Positions 20,331 through 32,408 of a stretch of 64,000 bases of DNA are shown here, piece after piece. Origin of the DNA: Polytrichum commune (lineage: Eukaryota; Streptophyta; Polytrichopsida; Polytrichales; Polytrichaceae); contig OX485803.1 in NCBI GenBank assembly GCA_950295325.1, positions 59,349,554-59,413,553 on the forward strand, read 5' to 3'. The notes beneath the pieces were generated by a model. The model made no database searches and was not told the origin of the DNA. It saw only the letters and a list, made by a program, of their open reading frames with translations. Made by a program: the position numbers and the translations under genes. The number at the start of each line of letters is the position of its first letter. The first letter of the stretch is position 1.

Positions 20331-23300
20331 AATGAACTTTTGACAGGTAAACAATATATCTAGATGAAGTAAAATTTCTCATCCTCAAAATCTTCAGAAG
20401 GGTACCTCTACTCTAAAATTCATCCAATCTCATTATTTCTACAAAACTAGATGGGACATTATTCATCCCATATGTATATTGTGTAAGCCGAAATCTAAAT
20501 CAATTCCCTAAGTTCGTACACCCATGTGATACCACACAACTCCATGGAGTGCACCCCTTCCCCCTCAAGAGGTCTCACCTCCACACCACCTTTCACTCAT
20601 CTTGCAAGACTCAAACAATTGACATTTGTTCACCCTTGGTAGATGGATGTTCACATATATAGGTTGGTAAGAATGTTGCAAAATACTTGCAGAAGATTTT
20701 ATTTATTTAAAAATAAATAAAAATAAAAATTGCAACACTATCATTGAGAATTAGATATCACAATTTAAGAACTACAATTTATCATCAAGGACTATATTGT
20801 TTTCTAAACTTAGCTAAAAATTGCAAGTGAACGAAGATTCAAGTAAAACATGATTTTTTATTTATTTAAACGATTGGATGAAACTATGTGTTTATGTAAT
20901 TTGTAGTTAAAGACCGAGTATAGAAACTTGTTATATACGTTTAGACTGCCCTTGTAATTGATAAAAGTAGTACCAATCTACAACCAACTTCATAGACATA
21001 TTTACGTATACAAACCTAGTTGCTCCTTTATGAGTCCATCTCATGTCCTTAAATTCTAATATAACTAAGAATGTTGAACATTGCAAGTTACAACTCCTGG
21101 ACTTCCAAAAAATCCAATTTTTCTTGAGTGATTCTTTGTTGCATGAAAGTAAATGTTTTGATTCCCTAAAGATACTTTTATTCTATGAGCAAGGCTTCAA
21201 GTTGTACTAGTGTAGATTTGATATTATAGAAGTTGACTTAGTCTTGGCGGGATGTACACTCACCACTACACTTTGGCTTATGTAAAAGAGGCTTGAGTGC
21301 ACCATGTTCCATAAACTCATGTTGATAGGCGGCAACATGGAGATAAGTGCTATATAATAATAAGGTGGCCTCAAGATGATAAAATCTTGTCCAATAAAGT
21401 CATGTTGCCTATGATTCCAAACTAGATATCGCATTGCTACATGGTCGTTTGGGGGTCGGTTAAGGTAACATGTCATCTATGAGCAATTTGCAATCTATAG
21501 TTACTTACTTGGATTGATGTGTCTAAAGTTCTAGTGAGTGTGTACAAGGTGCTTTTAAGGTATGATGAGAGTATGTAACTAGGACCTACTTTGAAAAATG
21601 TTTAAAGGACATTGAGTTTGTTCTCCCTCAAAGGTAGTGCCAAATGTTATTCTACATGTGAGGAAAGCAACTAGAATGTGAATGGTGTGTTATGTATGAT
21701 GAGCGGTGAGTAGTGAACAATAAGCGGTAACATGTAAGTGGTCATCTCATGATAATGGAAGACTCACGGGCATAGAGTTCATAATGTAAATTTTGCATTT
21801 GGTTTGACCATTGTGTCTTAGGCTCTAGAGCTTATATTCATCTTCACATATGATAGGGTGCCTATTACCACATGCTTTAATGTGTGTAGTGAAATGATGA
21901 AGTGTTTTTTTCAAATCCCAAATTGATTATGGTTTATTATGGTTGAATACAAATATACGGTGTCATATATTGCCAATTAAAAAGCATATGGAACAACCTT
22001 AGTAAGCAATCCCTATGAGTGCGCCACAAGTCTCACGCGCTCAAGAAGGTGCATCATCTCATTGTAGGTGTAGGTTGGGAACATCAAGCACGCATTTGAG
22101 GAAATCAATGTTATTGCCATACAATATGCTATGTCCATAATCCTACACAAAAGGAGAATAGAAAACAATGAGCCACTGCCAATAGATACACAACTACCAT
22201 AATAACCCCAAATACCCGCCAACAAATTAATAATTAAGATGAAAAGAAAAGATTAAATGCCAACGACAACTAAGGAACCACTCCAACCCAAGCTAGGGTT
22301 GTGGGCCATAATCTCATGTCAAGCAAAACCACATAGCACATGCCAAGTCACTAACATTAGAACACAACGTCCATACGAGGCATCCACGTTGATTACCCCG
22401 ATAACTATAGTGCCCACCCCAAGAGGGGTTAGTAGTCCTACACCACTGTTATTATGCCCAGAGGGTATAATACTAAGGGTGGGTCAAACGGGCATTTCAA
22501 TCACGCTGACCTATGGTCCGCGTTTCGTCTCTTCTCTCTGTAGGTTGGGGCATAAATGAACTTGTTGCTATCAAAATTCACCTTGCATAGAAATTTGAAC
22601 ACATGTTTTAGGTGTTTGCAATACATCCATTGTCCTTTCTTCCTTAAAGCTCTAGAGCTATTATGTTGGTAAAGTTAAGGCATGTGCATTGGGAGATATT
22701 GGCAATGGAGACCGTGTAGGACTTGTCCTTCTTTAAAACAATGATGATGATGACTCTATGTCATGGGTATGGAATGATTGTGATATTGACGACATAATAA
22801 CTATCCATAAGTTTTGTTTTGTCCCATTTTTTTTCAAGGATTGTTATGGATATTGTCAGATTTCGCCACAATTTTTTGAATATGAATATGACTTCATGAT
22901 TGCTACCAATAGCTATTGATCTCCATTGTGCGCAATAGCCTTAAGCTTCAAGGATGCATGGTATGGTTGTTTCCCCACGTACCCACCTTTCATTGAATAG
23001 TTCCTATAATTGGTAATCTGAGTGAAGACATGAATCAATTTGTCCATTATAGCTTCACTAAGGTAGAGGGTGCTTAAACCAACACTTTAAGCTATTGCAC
23101 ATACATATGGCTATGTGGTTGGTATATAAAACATATATTAATATTAGCCTTTGGGCTAAACATAGGTATCAAGAAAGGAAAAAAAATAGTCTCAATTGAA
23201 TATTTGATGAATTTTCAAATTCAAAACTATTAGCTTCCTTAAACCAATCCATAGGCCCCTTGTATGGCAACCTCGCACATGATGAGGACCCCCACCTTCA

Positions 23301-25249
23301 TAGTCTAGAACCAACACAACATAGTTGGGTACTAGACCCAAACTACATCAAAGCCCAAGTAGTAATGATATGCAAAGCCACACGGCTACCTCCATGATCC
23401 CACCCGGTTCGCTTGCAAAACCATCACCTTGCATCCCAAGAACCGACCCCCTTGCATCGTGGGAAATGACCCTTTTGTGCTTTTTGGGCCTACCTCCTTG
23501 GCATTATGAATAGAATGGCTACAATTGGCATTGACAAGCCACCCTAATCCCACCTCGAACCAACCCGAGATAGAGTGGAACACACTACCTACCCTACATG
23601 AAGGTGGAGGCTGCTATGAGGTGGCATCATTAATGGCACCTAAAACTGTCACTCTGTGGGCCCAGACACTCCTACACTGTTGGGCACGATTCAAGGTTGT
23701 TGGCAATTGGGAGGCGTTTTATAGGTGTTGGTTTTGGATGGGGTGTTGGTTTTAGCCCCATGTACCTTAGTTGGGTTTGTGCCATCCCGGCCTTTGCAAC
23801 CATGCATATGAATGGGTTGGATAAACATTTTTGTTTCTTATTATTTATCCTTTACTACAAATTCTAACCCTTCATCTCTACCCTCCTATGCCCGTCCCTC
23901 CCATCTATTTTCCCTAGTTTTGGCTTGTGGATATGACTTATGAATCGGGAAGGGTTGCAGAACAAAATGATGTGTGCATTGATTATGGAGAAAGAAATGT
24001 GGGCCAATGTATAGTGTGACTTGCCATGGCAACTACATGCAGTTTGGCCCACATTATACACCGTCCAAGATGAAAATAGTTTACAACCCTAGCATTATTT
24101 TTTATGCAATAGAATATTCTAACATACAACATAATGTACACTTATGATGTTGATGCTATGGATTAGTAAATATTGTGCACCAACAATGTTATCTTTAATA
24201 TTTTGTATAAAATTAAGCTCAATGTTGTGGCCTACAATTCTTTAAAATTTCTTTTTGGAAATTTGAAAAAAAAAAAAAAACCTCATAAGATACACATACT
24301 TGGTATTTTATATATGTGCACTTTTGACAAATAATTCATGGCACCTATTGTTGGTGAGATTTTGTGTAAATTTCAACTTTCCGTAGCTATGCACACAATG
24401 TAAAATCATGAATTTTTATCCTCTCCCATGTGCTTGCTAATATGTGGACCTAGAAACAAAGTGGAAATCATAGAATTCTAACATTCTCCACACCCACTAA
24501 GTTGCCAATGATGCCAATTGCTTAAGCAATGTGCAAGTATGTTGCCTCTAAGTTGGGCTCTACATCCTAAGACTACCTCGTCGTCAATAGTAAGTGGCAT
24601 ATATTCAATGCAGGTGCCACCTACCCCTTCCTAACTACCACTTTCTTATCCAAAAAATATAAAGAAATAATATCAATTGCATAATGTTGGGGAACGGTGG
24701 GAATATACTTTGAAATCAAAGATATTATCTTCCAATTGCCTTGGGAATCAACTACCATGGATGAACTTAAAACTACAATAGTGTCTTTTAGCATTTGATG
24801 ATGCTATCCACATTACCCATCTCACTACAACCAAAGCACTTCAAGCAAGCTACACAAAGTTACAACAATAAAGTGATGCTAGGGTTGTGAACTTGTCAAG
24901 ACACTACTTCAAGGTAGTGACTCTCATTGTTTATAGGCGATTTTAGGTGATAGTCAACTATGATATGTAGATGACATCACAATAGCATAGTTGGGGACTT
25001 GAAAATTTCTTCCATATTTTAAGTTATTTATCAAAGTGCTATCCAAATGCTCCCCACACCCTTGCGCAATGGGGAGGGGGGACACCCTCCCTAATGTTTG
25101 GTACGACATGTGTTAATCAAATAGTAATGTGGGGGATATTATGTTGAATTTGAGGAATTTTTGAGCCCCTTGAAGTAAAAAATATATTTGCATTTTGACC
25201 TAATTTCTTGTACCTTTTGAAAACTTATAAATCTTTTGGCCCTTCTTAT
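20331..25249. other. No gene recognised
   Basis: Short ORFs only, with no family similarity. 22250-22560 and 23280-23760 are somewhat richer in GC. Nothing supports a gene. Confidence 0.4.
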
Positions 25250-26470
25250 TCCAGCATGCTTATCCCTCACGTTGTTAGTGAGTCATGCAATGTCATTGCA
25301 CCGCCCAACTACAACCTTGGGGACAGTCGTGAACATAGTCATGTCCATCTCAATAGATTGTCTTACCCCTAATGAAGGAAGGTGAGGGGCCCTTGGACAT
25401 CAGGATTCATGAACGTATGTTTATAAATCTTGGCCCTCCTGCATGGCTATGGAAACAAGATTATGGGTGTCGACATTGGAGTCGGCAGAGGAGTTGTGAC
25501 TAGTGTGGGGTGGGGTGTCCTAGGGTAAGAAAGGACTCCACAGTTTGGCCCATGTGGAAGGTAAGGGGGAGGGGGTAAGCTCCCGGTGGGGCATGCTCCA
25601 GGAGAAATAAAAATGTGTTGGTGGAGGGACCTGCATGGAACCTGGCAGTTTGTTCAGCATTGCCAAAATTGCATTGTTCTTTGCATTTGAAGCCCTCAAC
25701 TCCTCTTGAATGGCATCGATCTTCATGGTATTCTCCTTGGCCGATGTTGCAATCTTCTCCTTCATCTTAATATGCTCAAACTTAGCATTGAGCTCTGTGA
25801 TGGAGAACACATCCTCTTTGACGTCTTTCTTTCTTCTTCCCTTGGTCCACCCCGAGTTAGGCCACGATGTCCATGTCTCCCTTGTCTTCGTTGAAGACAT
25901 CTATGATGTCACCTTGAGGTAGTTCGTTGTAGGGGGTCTTCTTCATCTTCCTATTTGTGGAAGAGTTCTAAGGATGGATGGGAGCGACGGTTGAGGTCGT
26001 CAAGGGGCTCCACTTTAAGGACCACGAGTTTGGGCCTCAATGATGATGATTTAAAATAGCCACCCAGAATCCCTTGAGGCTTAGCGGTAGAAACTCTCTC
26101 AGGCAAGACAACCTAGGGTCATGCTAGGAGAAGACCATGTGCAGCTACCTGGGGTACCTTGAAGTTCATAGCCCAACCCAGGTGGAGGCAAAACTTTGAA
26201 TGGGGCTATGTTCAGAGGGGGTAAGTCTTTAACGCCCAATTCTTAAATCCATGTCTCGCTCATGGGTGGACGAATTGCATCTCTAGTAATGGGGATTACC
26301 TCGTCGTTGTTCGTTTCCAATTGAGGCATGGGCGCCTTTGTTATCAAATTGAAAACCATCTTTAAATCTAGAGTGTCATTGATGCCCATCATGGATGCTT
26401 TGTCCTTGTAGACCTAATACTCCTCATGGTAGTTGTAATCAATGAATTTGTTCACTATGAAGCCAAACAT
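25250..26470 (-). pseudogene. Gene B exon 3, second copy, truncated
   Basis: After acceptor GATTCAG it starts MFGFIVNKFIDY, then KDKASMMGI, then the coiled coil (SITELNAKFEH, MKIDAIQEELRASNAKNNAI). It continues past the coding palindrome to TTVPKVVVGRCNDIA, which matches copy 1 near 9625-9670. Similarity fades at about 25250. Confidence 0.75.
25408..25427. repeat. Eroded palindrome in exon 3, second copy
   Basis: TCATGAACGTATGTTTATAA, at the position matching 9529-9548 of copy 1. Confidence 0.75.
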
Positions 26471-26505
26471 CTGAATCAAAGCACCAAACAACGATTTAGT
26501 TAAGT

Positions 26506-26696
26506 CCACAAACATGCATTCATAAAAATAAGCAAACATCATTTAAACATGGTTGGTGTTATACAAACGAGCATTCGTAAAGGCTTTGTTTATTTATAAT
26601 GTAGAAATTAACAAGAAACAAAGGGTTACAAACATACATTCATAAGTCAATGTCCAACATTGAGGAAAAATGTGATTTACGGACATTCATTCATAA
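26506..26696. repeat. Four eroded palindromes in intron 2, second copy
   Basis: Sites at 26506-26525, 26562-26580, 26626-26645 and 26677-26696, for example TTACAAACATACATTCATAA. The differences from consensus are mostly CG to CA or TG. The intron spans 26471-26724. Confidence 0.8.
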
Positions 26697-26724
26697 AGCT
26701 TGGTTGCATAATAATCAAGCTTAC

Positions 26725-28046
26725 CATGGCTACACAAATGAATTTGTTGTGCCAGAAACGTTGTATATTGTCTCTTCATTCTTGGGCAGGTCTTGCAATA
26801 TCTTGATGTAAAATTCCATCCACGGTTTATTGCCAAGGAAGACAAAGTACAATGTCTCCTAGAACAACTCCTTTGGAGGAGGATAGGGCATGCTATACAT
26901 CTTGCTGAAATGGCTCACTTTAATGAGAGTCCGCCCATCCCTAAGTTTATTGTACATTAAGAATATTAGGTTGATGACCCCCGCCTGCTTGATACCATGG
27001 GCCTCGTTGATTGCACAAATCCCTTCGGTCTTGCAAGGCACGTATGTGCCGTGGAAGATGTTGTACTCAAACTTTATGTATGCCTTGTACAAGTCTGTCA
27101 CGGTAGCCATCTTCTCATGTTCCACAATCCACAACCAAACATGTAGTTCCCTCATGTCTAGCGACTTGATGGATATGAACTTTGACATGAAGGGTTCGCA
27201 GAAGGGTGTCCTTTTTATTCCTTGCCTTGTGCAACCTGGAATGCATATGATGTCAATGAGTCTAGAGGGGCACCCTCTTTGGTCTTCTGCACCTCCATCC
27301 TCGAGGAGCTTTCGTCCCACCCAGAGAAAGAATGTTGATCATGCCAGGGGTGATCAAACAAAAACAATCAACGCCCTAAAACCAGGCAATTATTTTCCAT
27401 TCCAAGAATATTATGTATTGATGGAGCTCTATGACAATTGTCTTTGTCTTTTTGGCTCATTTGTTTCCCTTGAGTGTAAGCATTGTTGTGTGCTCTTTAA
27501 TCATGCCATGTATTGAGGTTTCCATTGATGTGGTACTCTAACTTGAACTTCCACCACGTCTCCCAATCGATATCATTGTTAGCTTCAAAGAGGTTTTTTC
27601 TTGGAAGGAGGCCGCTCAACTCCCTCTTGGCGTTGGTCTTCATCTTGCAGTGTTTGCACCACTCCTTGATGTAGTAAGTGCCCGGTATGTGCTTTGGCCG
27701 CTTCAAAAATATTTTAGGGAAGGGTTGCTTCCTCCCAACTGTGTTCCTCATGAGATACACTATGCAACGATACAAGTCGGATTTTGTAAGCCTTTGGAAC
27801 GGAATTAGAAACTCTCTTAAAATTGGTGGGGCCTCTTCATCCTTCTCGGCGCTCAATTTATTTCAAATTTTGAATTGACTATGTCTCCCACATTGTGTGC
27901 GTTGAAATATGATGTTCACAACTCCCATGTCTCTTTGGCACAAAAAAAAATAGTATGAGCTCTCCCTTTAGCTCAAGGATTGATTTTGTGATTGCGGACT
28001 TCATGTTGATGGAGGAAAATTTGTCCACCATCACGTTACAGAATGC
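26725..28046 (-). pseudogene. Gene B exon 2, second copy
   Basis: Begins with AFCNVMVDKFSSI at 28046. Conserved blocks include LREFLIPFQRLTKSDLYRC, NTVGRKQPFPKIFLKRPKH, GCPSRLIDIICIPG, ELHVWLWIVEHEKM and YNIFHGTYVPCKTEGI. It ends at GCCATG|GTAAGC (26725). The methylase-like end is eroded (EETIYNVSG, one-base deletion after). Same length as copy 1 within a few bases. Confidence 0.8.
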
Positions 28047-28086
28047 TTGCACATTCCATCAAATAGTGTTAGTGATATCCAATATT

Positions 28087-28146
28087 TTCACGAGCGTTTG
28101 TTCCTAAAAAATAAATATGGTAGTGTTTACAAACGGTCGTTCATAT
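28087..28146. repeat. Two eroded palindromes in intron 1, second copy
   Basis: 28087-28107 (TTCACGAGCGTTTGTTCCTAA) and 28127-28146 (TTACAAACGGTCGTTCATAT). The number and the position near each splice site match intron 1 of copy 1. Confidence 0.8.
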
Positions 28147-28152
28147 ACCTAC

Positions 28153-29452
28153 CTTCCAAGAGGGCGATTGCACCTTGGTGTTCTTCCTTTCCTTTGGAGG
28201 TGATCCATGTGCAATCCAAACATCTCTCGCTGCAACAATGTTGGATGCCCAAGATGCCTCAAATGCCTTGATTTTGTTGGCTTGGTTCAAGAACTTTGAG
28301 ATCTTTCTAAGCCTGATCCAATATTTTAACCAAACAAAAAATGCATTCTAGTATCGGAGGTCTTACTTGAGCTCGTGCACATAGTCAAGGTCCTGAAGGG
28401 TAATCTAAGCCGCCTCCAGACTATGTTGGATGTCTAAGATCAAGGAGTCTCCAATTGAGATCTCTCGCCAATTTGAATTTGTGGGTGGGGCATTTGTCTT
28501 GGGCATGACACACATTGTTTGCTTATCCCATTATAAATTATTTATGAGGTTATTGATTTGCCATTTCACACCCTCATCCCGGCAAGTCCTCACAACCCAC
28601 TTGTCAAAAGATCTCTCGCAATTAAAGCAATTGATTTTGAAAGAGAAATACGGTACCAACGGCCAATAATCCTTGGAGAATTGATTGAACTCGGACATGA
28701 TCCTTGTCGCCTTCACGGCATCTAGGTTCTCTCCCTTCTTCAGTGGCATTGGCATAAGGGGTTCCAAATTCATTTATGCTTCCATTGTGACATGATTTCT
28801 CCATCTATTCTCTTGACCTCTTTGAAGGTGTGGACTTTGGCATACTTGGCCTTTGGCAAGGGGCCCCTAACTATGTACTCAATGCGGACACTTGTCTTGA
28901 AGCTCCCCTGGATCCACTAGCTCCCAATGCAAATTATTTGTTAGGGTTGTTTTCTTCTTGTTGTTCTCTACTACCAAGCTATTATATTTGGATGTGTTAA
29001 TGGAGAGGGCAATGTTTTTTTGGTTGTCCAATAGGCACTAAGGGTGTAGCCAAATAAATGTGTATTGAGGTTGGATGGCTTCGCCTCGCGTGGACTATTG
29101 GTACACACGTACATGTAGGAAAAAATGTGTTTCATATATTGAATTAAAAGGTTCACATGGTCATTCTTCTTGCCTAAGTCCAAGACCACATACTCTGATT
29201 GGCCTCCTGTGCTCCCTATGTCTCATGTCTTTACTTGCACCCACTCCTCATGTAGGTGGGGAGGGGTGTTTAGCTCCTAGGTCAAGGGAAGCAAAATGTT
29301 CCATACTTGTTTCTCTCAGGTATTGTTGTCCACTCCAACATGATGTCTTACTTTGGGATATATGTGTCATTATCGTTGATGTTATTAATAATTACCGAGC
29401 ATGTTAATTGCACTGCGAACTATTCAATTGTGGTTCTATTTGGTCTTGCCAT
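28153..29452 (-). pseudogene. Gene B exon 1, second copy
   Basis: Starts MARPNRTTIE and contains NDNDTYIPK, KKNDHVNLLIQYMKHIFSY, PLKKGENLDAVKATRI, VKWQINNLINN and LDIQHSLEAA, each matching copy 1. Trp codons stand where copy 1 has TAG (KDYWPL; FFVWLKYW). It has its own stops, for instance TAG where copy 1 has RYW. The exon ends at AAG|GTAGGT (28153/28152). The ParB-like Gly is Ile here (DIQHS). Confidence 0.8.
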
Positions 29453-29480
29453 CTCCACATAATGAATTTCAATTCCATGT

Positions 29481-29964
29481 TTATAATCGCTCATTCATGA
29501 TGTTTTATAAAGATACTCATATTACGTGTTTCCCCATAATAAATAAGAAACAAAAATGGAAACATGAGCTCTTGTCTAGAAAATTGTCATGAACGTTACG
29601 TTTCCCTTGTAGTGGGCAATATGAACATTTGTTCGTAAATGTGTACCTTGAGAACATGGTATTTTACAATCGATAATGTATTAGTTGATTCTCTAGTGTA
29701 TATTGTCTCAATAGATTCGAACATGCGTTCGTAACTGGAATACATTTATATTGCTCATTAAAAGCTCATTGCGAAGCACAACGCTTTATTTACAAACATG
29801 CATTCATGAGTTTTATAATATATTGGTCTTTACCACGTAATTTATGAACAAACGTTTAGAAGTTCTATAATATTTTGTTGTCATCGTTGATTACGAATGG
29901 TTGTTCATAAATTCTAAAATATATTTGTCTGTAGTGGGTAATTTATGAACGACCATAGTTTGAA
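29481..29964. promoter_or_regulatory. Eroded palindrome array upstream of gene B, second copy
   Basis: Sites start near 29481, 29619, 29716, 29790, 29842, 29891 and 29943. The first ends 28 bp before the ATG at 29452, as in copy 1 (32 bp). The distal four are spaced 52, 49 and 52 bp, close to the 52-bp spacing in copy 1. Confidence 0.75.
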
Positions 29965-31984
29965 ATGAATTCAAAGGATTGACTGCAACAATTAAAAGAG
30001 TTCGTACTGCTAAGATTGCATATTCTAAAGAACAAGAATTGGGTTTTAGATTTGAAGAACTAAAACAATCGAATTGAAGGGGGTGAATTTAGAATGTTAG
30101 AATTAGTATAAAATATCAATATGAATCATTCCAGACTTGACAAGATGAAACATGTCGGGAAAAAGTCAAAAGATGGGATCTTGGATTTCAAGAAAATTAA
30201 TTTGAAATTTAGTGATGGCAGAAAGTTTGTTCATTAAAACAATAAAAATTTAAAATTTACATATTTATTTTATATTTGAAAAAATACACTACTCTATAAA
30301 GTTCACCCTAAGGCAAGATACAATATGTAATGAATGAAGAAGAATGCTTTTAAAAAACAAAGAATAGATAGTCAATGGAAAGCAATTCAAGATGTGAGAG
30401 AAAATGGTTTGAAGATGCAAAAGAATGGTTTGAATATTAAGAGACAAACTAACTCATATTAATGTGGAAGGTACTAAAAAAATTCTTTGATCTAACCCAC
30501 AACCCCCAATTCATTGTTTATCCTTACAAACCACCCTCCAACCTAGAATGTGCAACACACTCACTCACAACTCAAAAATTCCACTCAAATCCCAACTCTT
30601 ACATTCAAACCTCTCAATATGAAATATCAGATATCATCTCTCAAACCTCACAACTCTCAAGCCTCACAACTATTATATCTCACCTGAGCACTCATAATTT
30701 CAGACAGGCACTCACAATCTCACATAACCTCACATAAGCATTTACAAAAAAAATTGCAAGGCTCCGCCTCCGCCTCTGCTCAATTGATCCTATTATGCAT
30801 ACTAAAATGCAAAACAAGAAAGCATTGTAGAGATGTACACTATGCCATTAGGATTTTTTCCACATTGGCACATGACCATCTCTTAACGGCTGCAAATGGG
30901 GGATGAGGATGGGACGGGGTCAAGGCAAATAGCAATGGAATGGGAAATAAAATGAATGAAAACACATGGGTGTTAAGATGGAAAATTTTATATATAAACA
31001 GCAATATAATCATATTGTGAAGAATTTAATTGATTCCTTGATCAATTATTCTTATCATGATGGTAAATATGGTTTTTAAGAAGTAAATGATTTGGTCAGT
31101 AAAAGAACTTAGAATGGATATTAATTTAGTAGGTAAAATCCTAAAGCAATGAGTATCACAAAATCATTAGTGAATTTTTTTAAATTGACCAAGCTAAAAT
31201 TAAATCAAAAATGATAGATAGGAATGTTATTTTTTATTATACCAAGGATCCAAAGTGATGACGCATCATAATGATCAAACGAGTAGAGCTGAGTGAAGTT
31301 GATCAATGAAAGGTCCTTTTGACTTTGCAAAATCATTTTGGCGTTGTGAGATTATATTCTGAAAAATGTCTTTTGATAATGTTAAGTCAATCATAGATAA
31401 GATTATTAGATGAAAGACAAACAATGGCTAAAGTCTTTAAAGGGATATAAAAAGCAAGTGAAACCTTTGGAGACGAATGTTAAAGAAATCCTCACCTCCA
31501 CCGCTTGAGGCAACTCTATACGGGGTGGACATCAAATTTCATTTGGATGTATGTCATATTTTTCTTTTGTGACTTCAGTCTGAGCCCTTCAGAGGTCTGA
31601 ACTCCTCCATATTTATTTTTTAGCACCCTCAATTTTGGCCTCAATCCCTTTCGAATTCGATCAACCCCATGACTTGATTTTCCTAAATAGTTTGAATGTT
31701 ATTATTACTCCATAAAAAATTTAAATATTTTATTCAAATATTGTAAACCCTTCATAAAAAATAAAAAATCATTTATTGACTAAAGGCTAACTTCCCAACT
31801 TGGAGACACACACAAAACATATCATGTGTTCTCCTCTCACGACTAGATGTATGTTTCTCCATTGCCATGACAACGGCTTGGGAAATTGCATCCTAAATTG
31901 GTTTAGATAACAACTCAGAGTTGGGAACCCCACCGCTTTAATTTTTCTCAAAAGGAGCACTACTGAATGAAAGCATAGCACTCA
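29965..31984. other. No gene recognised
   Basis: AT-rich. 30540-30740 is a CA-rich stretch with repeated CTCACAA/CCTCACA strings. No divergent DUF7869-type gene is visible beyond the array. Confidence 0.45.
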
Positions 31985-32408
31985 AAAAAATCCACAGGGG
32001 GGTCACTCCATTGTCAACTTGAGCACCATGTGTGAACAAAGTTAACTACCCTTGTATTACATACCATAAATAATTTTAAAAATTATGATATTATTCTACA
32101 TATACATAACCATTGATAGATGATTTTTATATATTTTTTGAAATTTTTAGTCATCCTCATTTTTGTAGTAATTTTTTTAGTACAATTCTATGTCATTTGA
32201 GTTAGAAACGGTATGTTATATAAAGAAAAACAAATCACCAAATTTGGTTATCATTTTTACTATGTAATAGATACCGTATATATGTACTCATAAAAAAATT
32301 TGATAAAATTTTGACCCATTTTGGTGATGCTTTATGTAAAAGACAAATTGTTTTTGTTCACACGTGGTGTCCAACCTGATAATGGAGTGACCTACCTGTG
32401 AAAAAATC
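31985..32408. mobile_element. MITE with long TIRs and 8-bp target duplication (hAT-like)
   Basis: The left end CACAGGGGGGTCACTCCATT (31993 on) is the inverted counterpart of AATGGAGTGACCTACCTGTG (ending 32400). The similarity runs about 50 bp, through CACCATGTGTGAACAAAG and its inverse. AAAAAATC flanks both ends (31985-31992 and 32401-32408). An 8-bp duplication and a non-coding 408-bp body fit a hAT-type MITE. Confidence 0.8.

Larger units (their letters stand above)
25250..29452 (-). mobile_element. Second, eroded copy of the palindrome element (gene B exons 1-3)
   Basis: Gene B start codon, exons 1-3 and both introns align in order with 5644 to about 9680 on the opposite strand. Palindromes are present upstream, in both introns and in exon 3, but most CG pairs in them have become TG or CA. 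No FCP1-like exon and no DUF7869-type gene were seen nearby, so this copy is truncated on both sides. Many stops and indels show that it is old. Confidence 0.85.
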
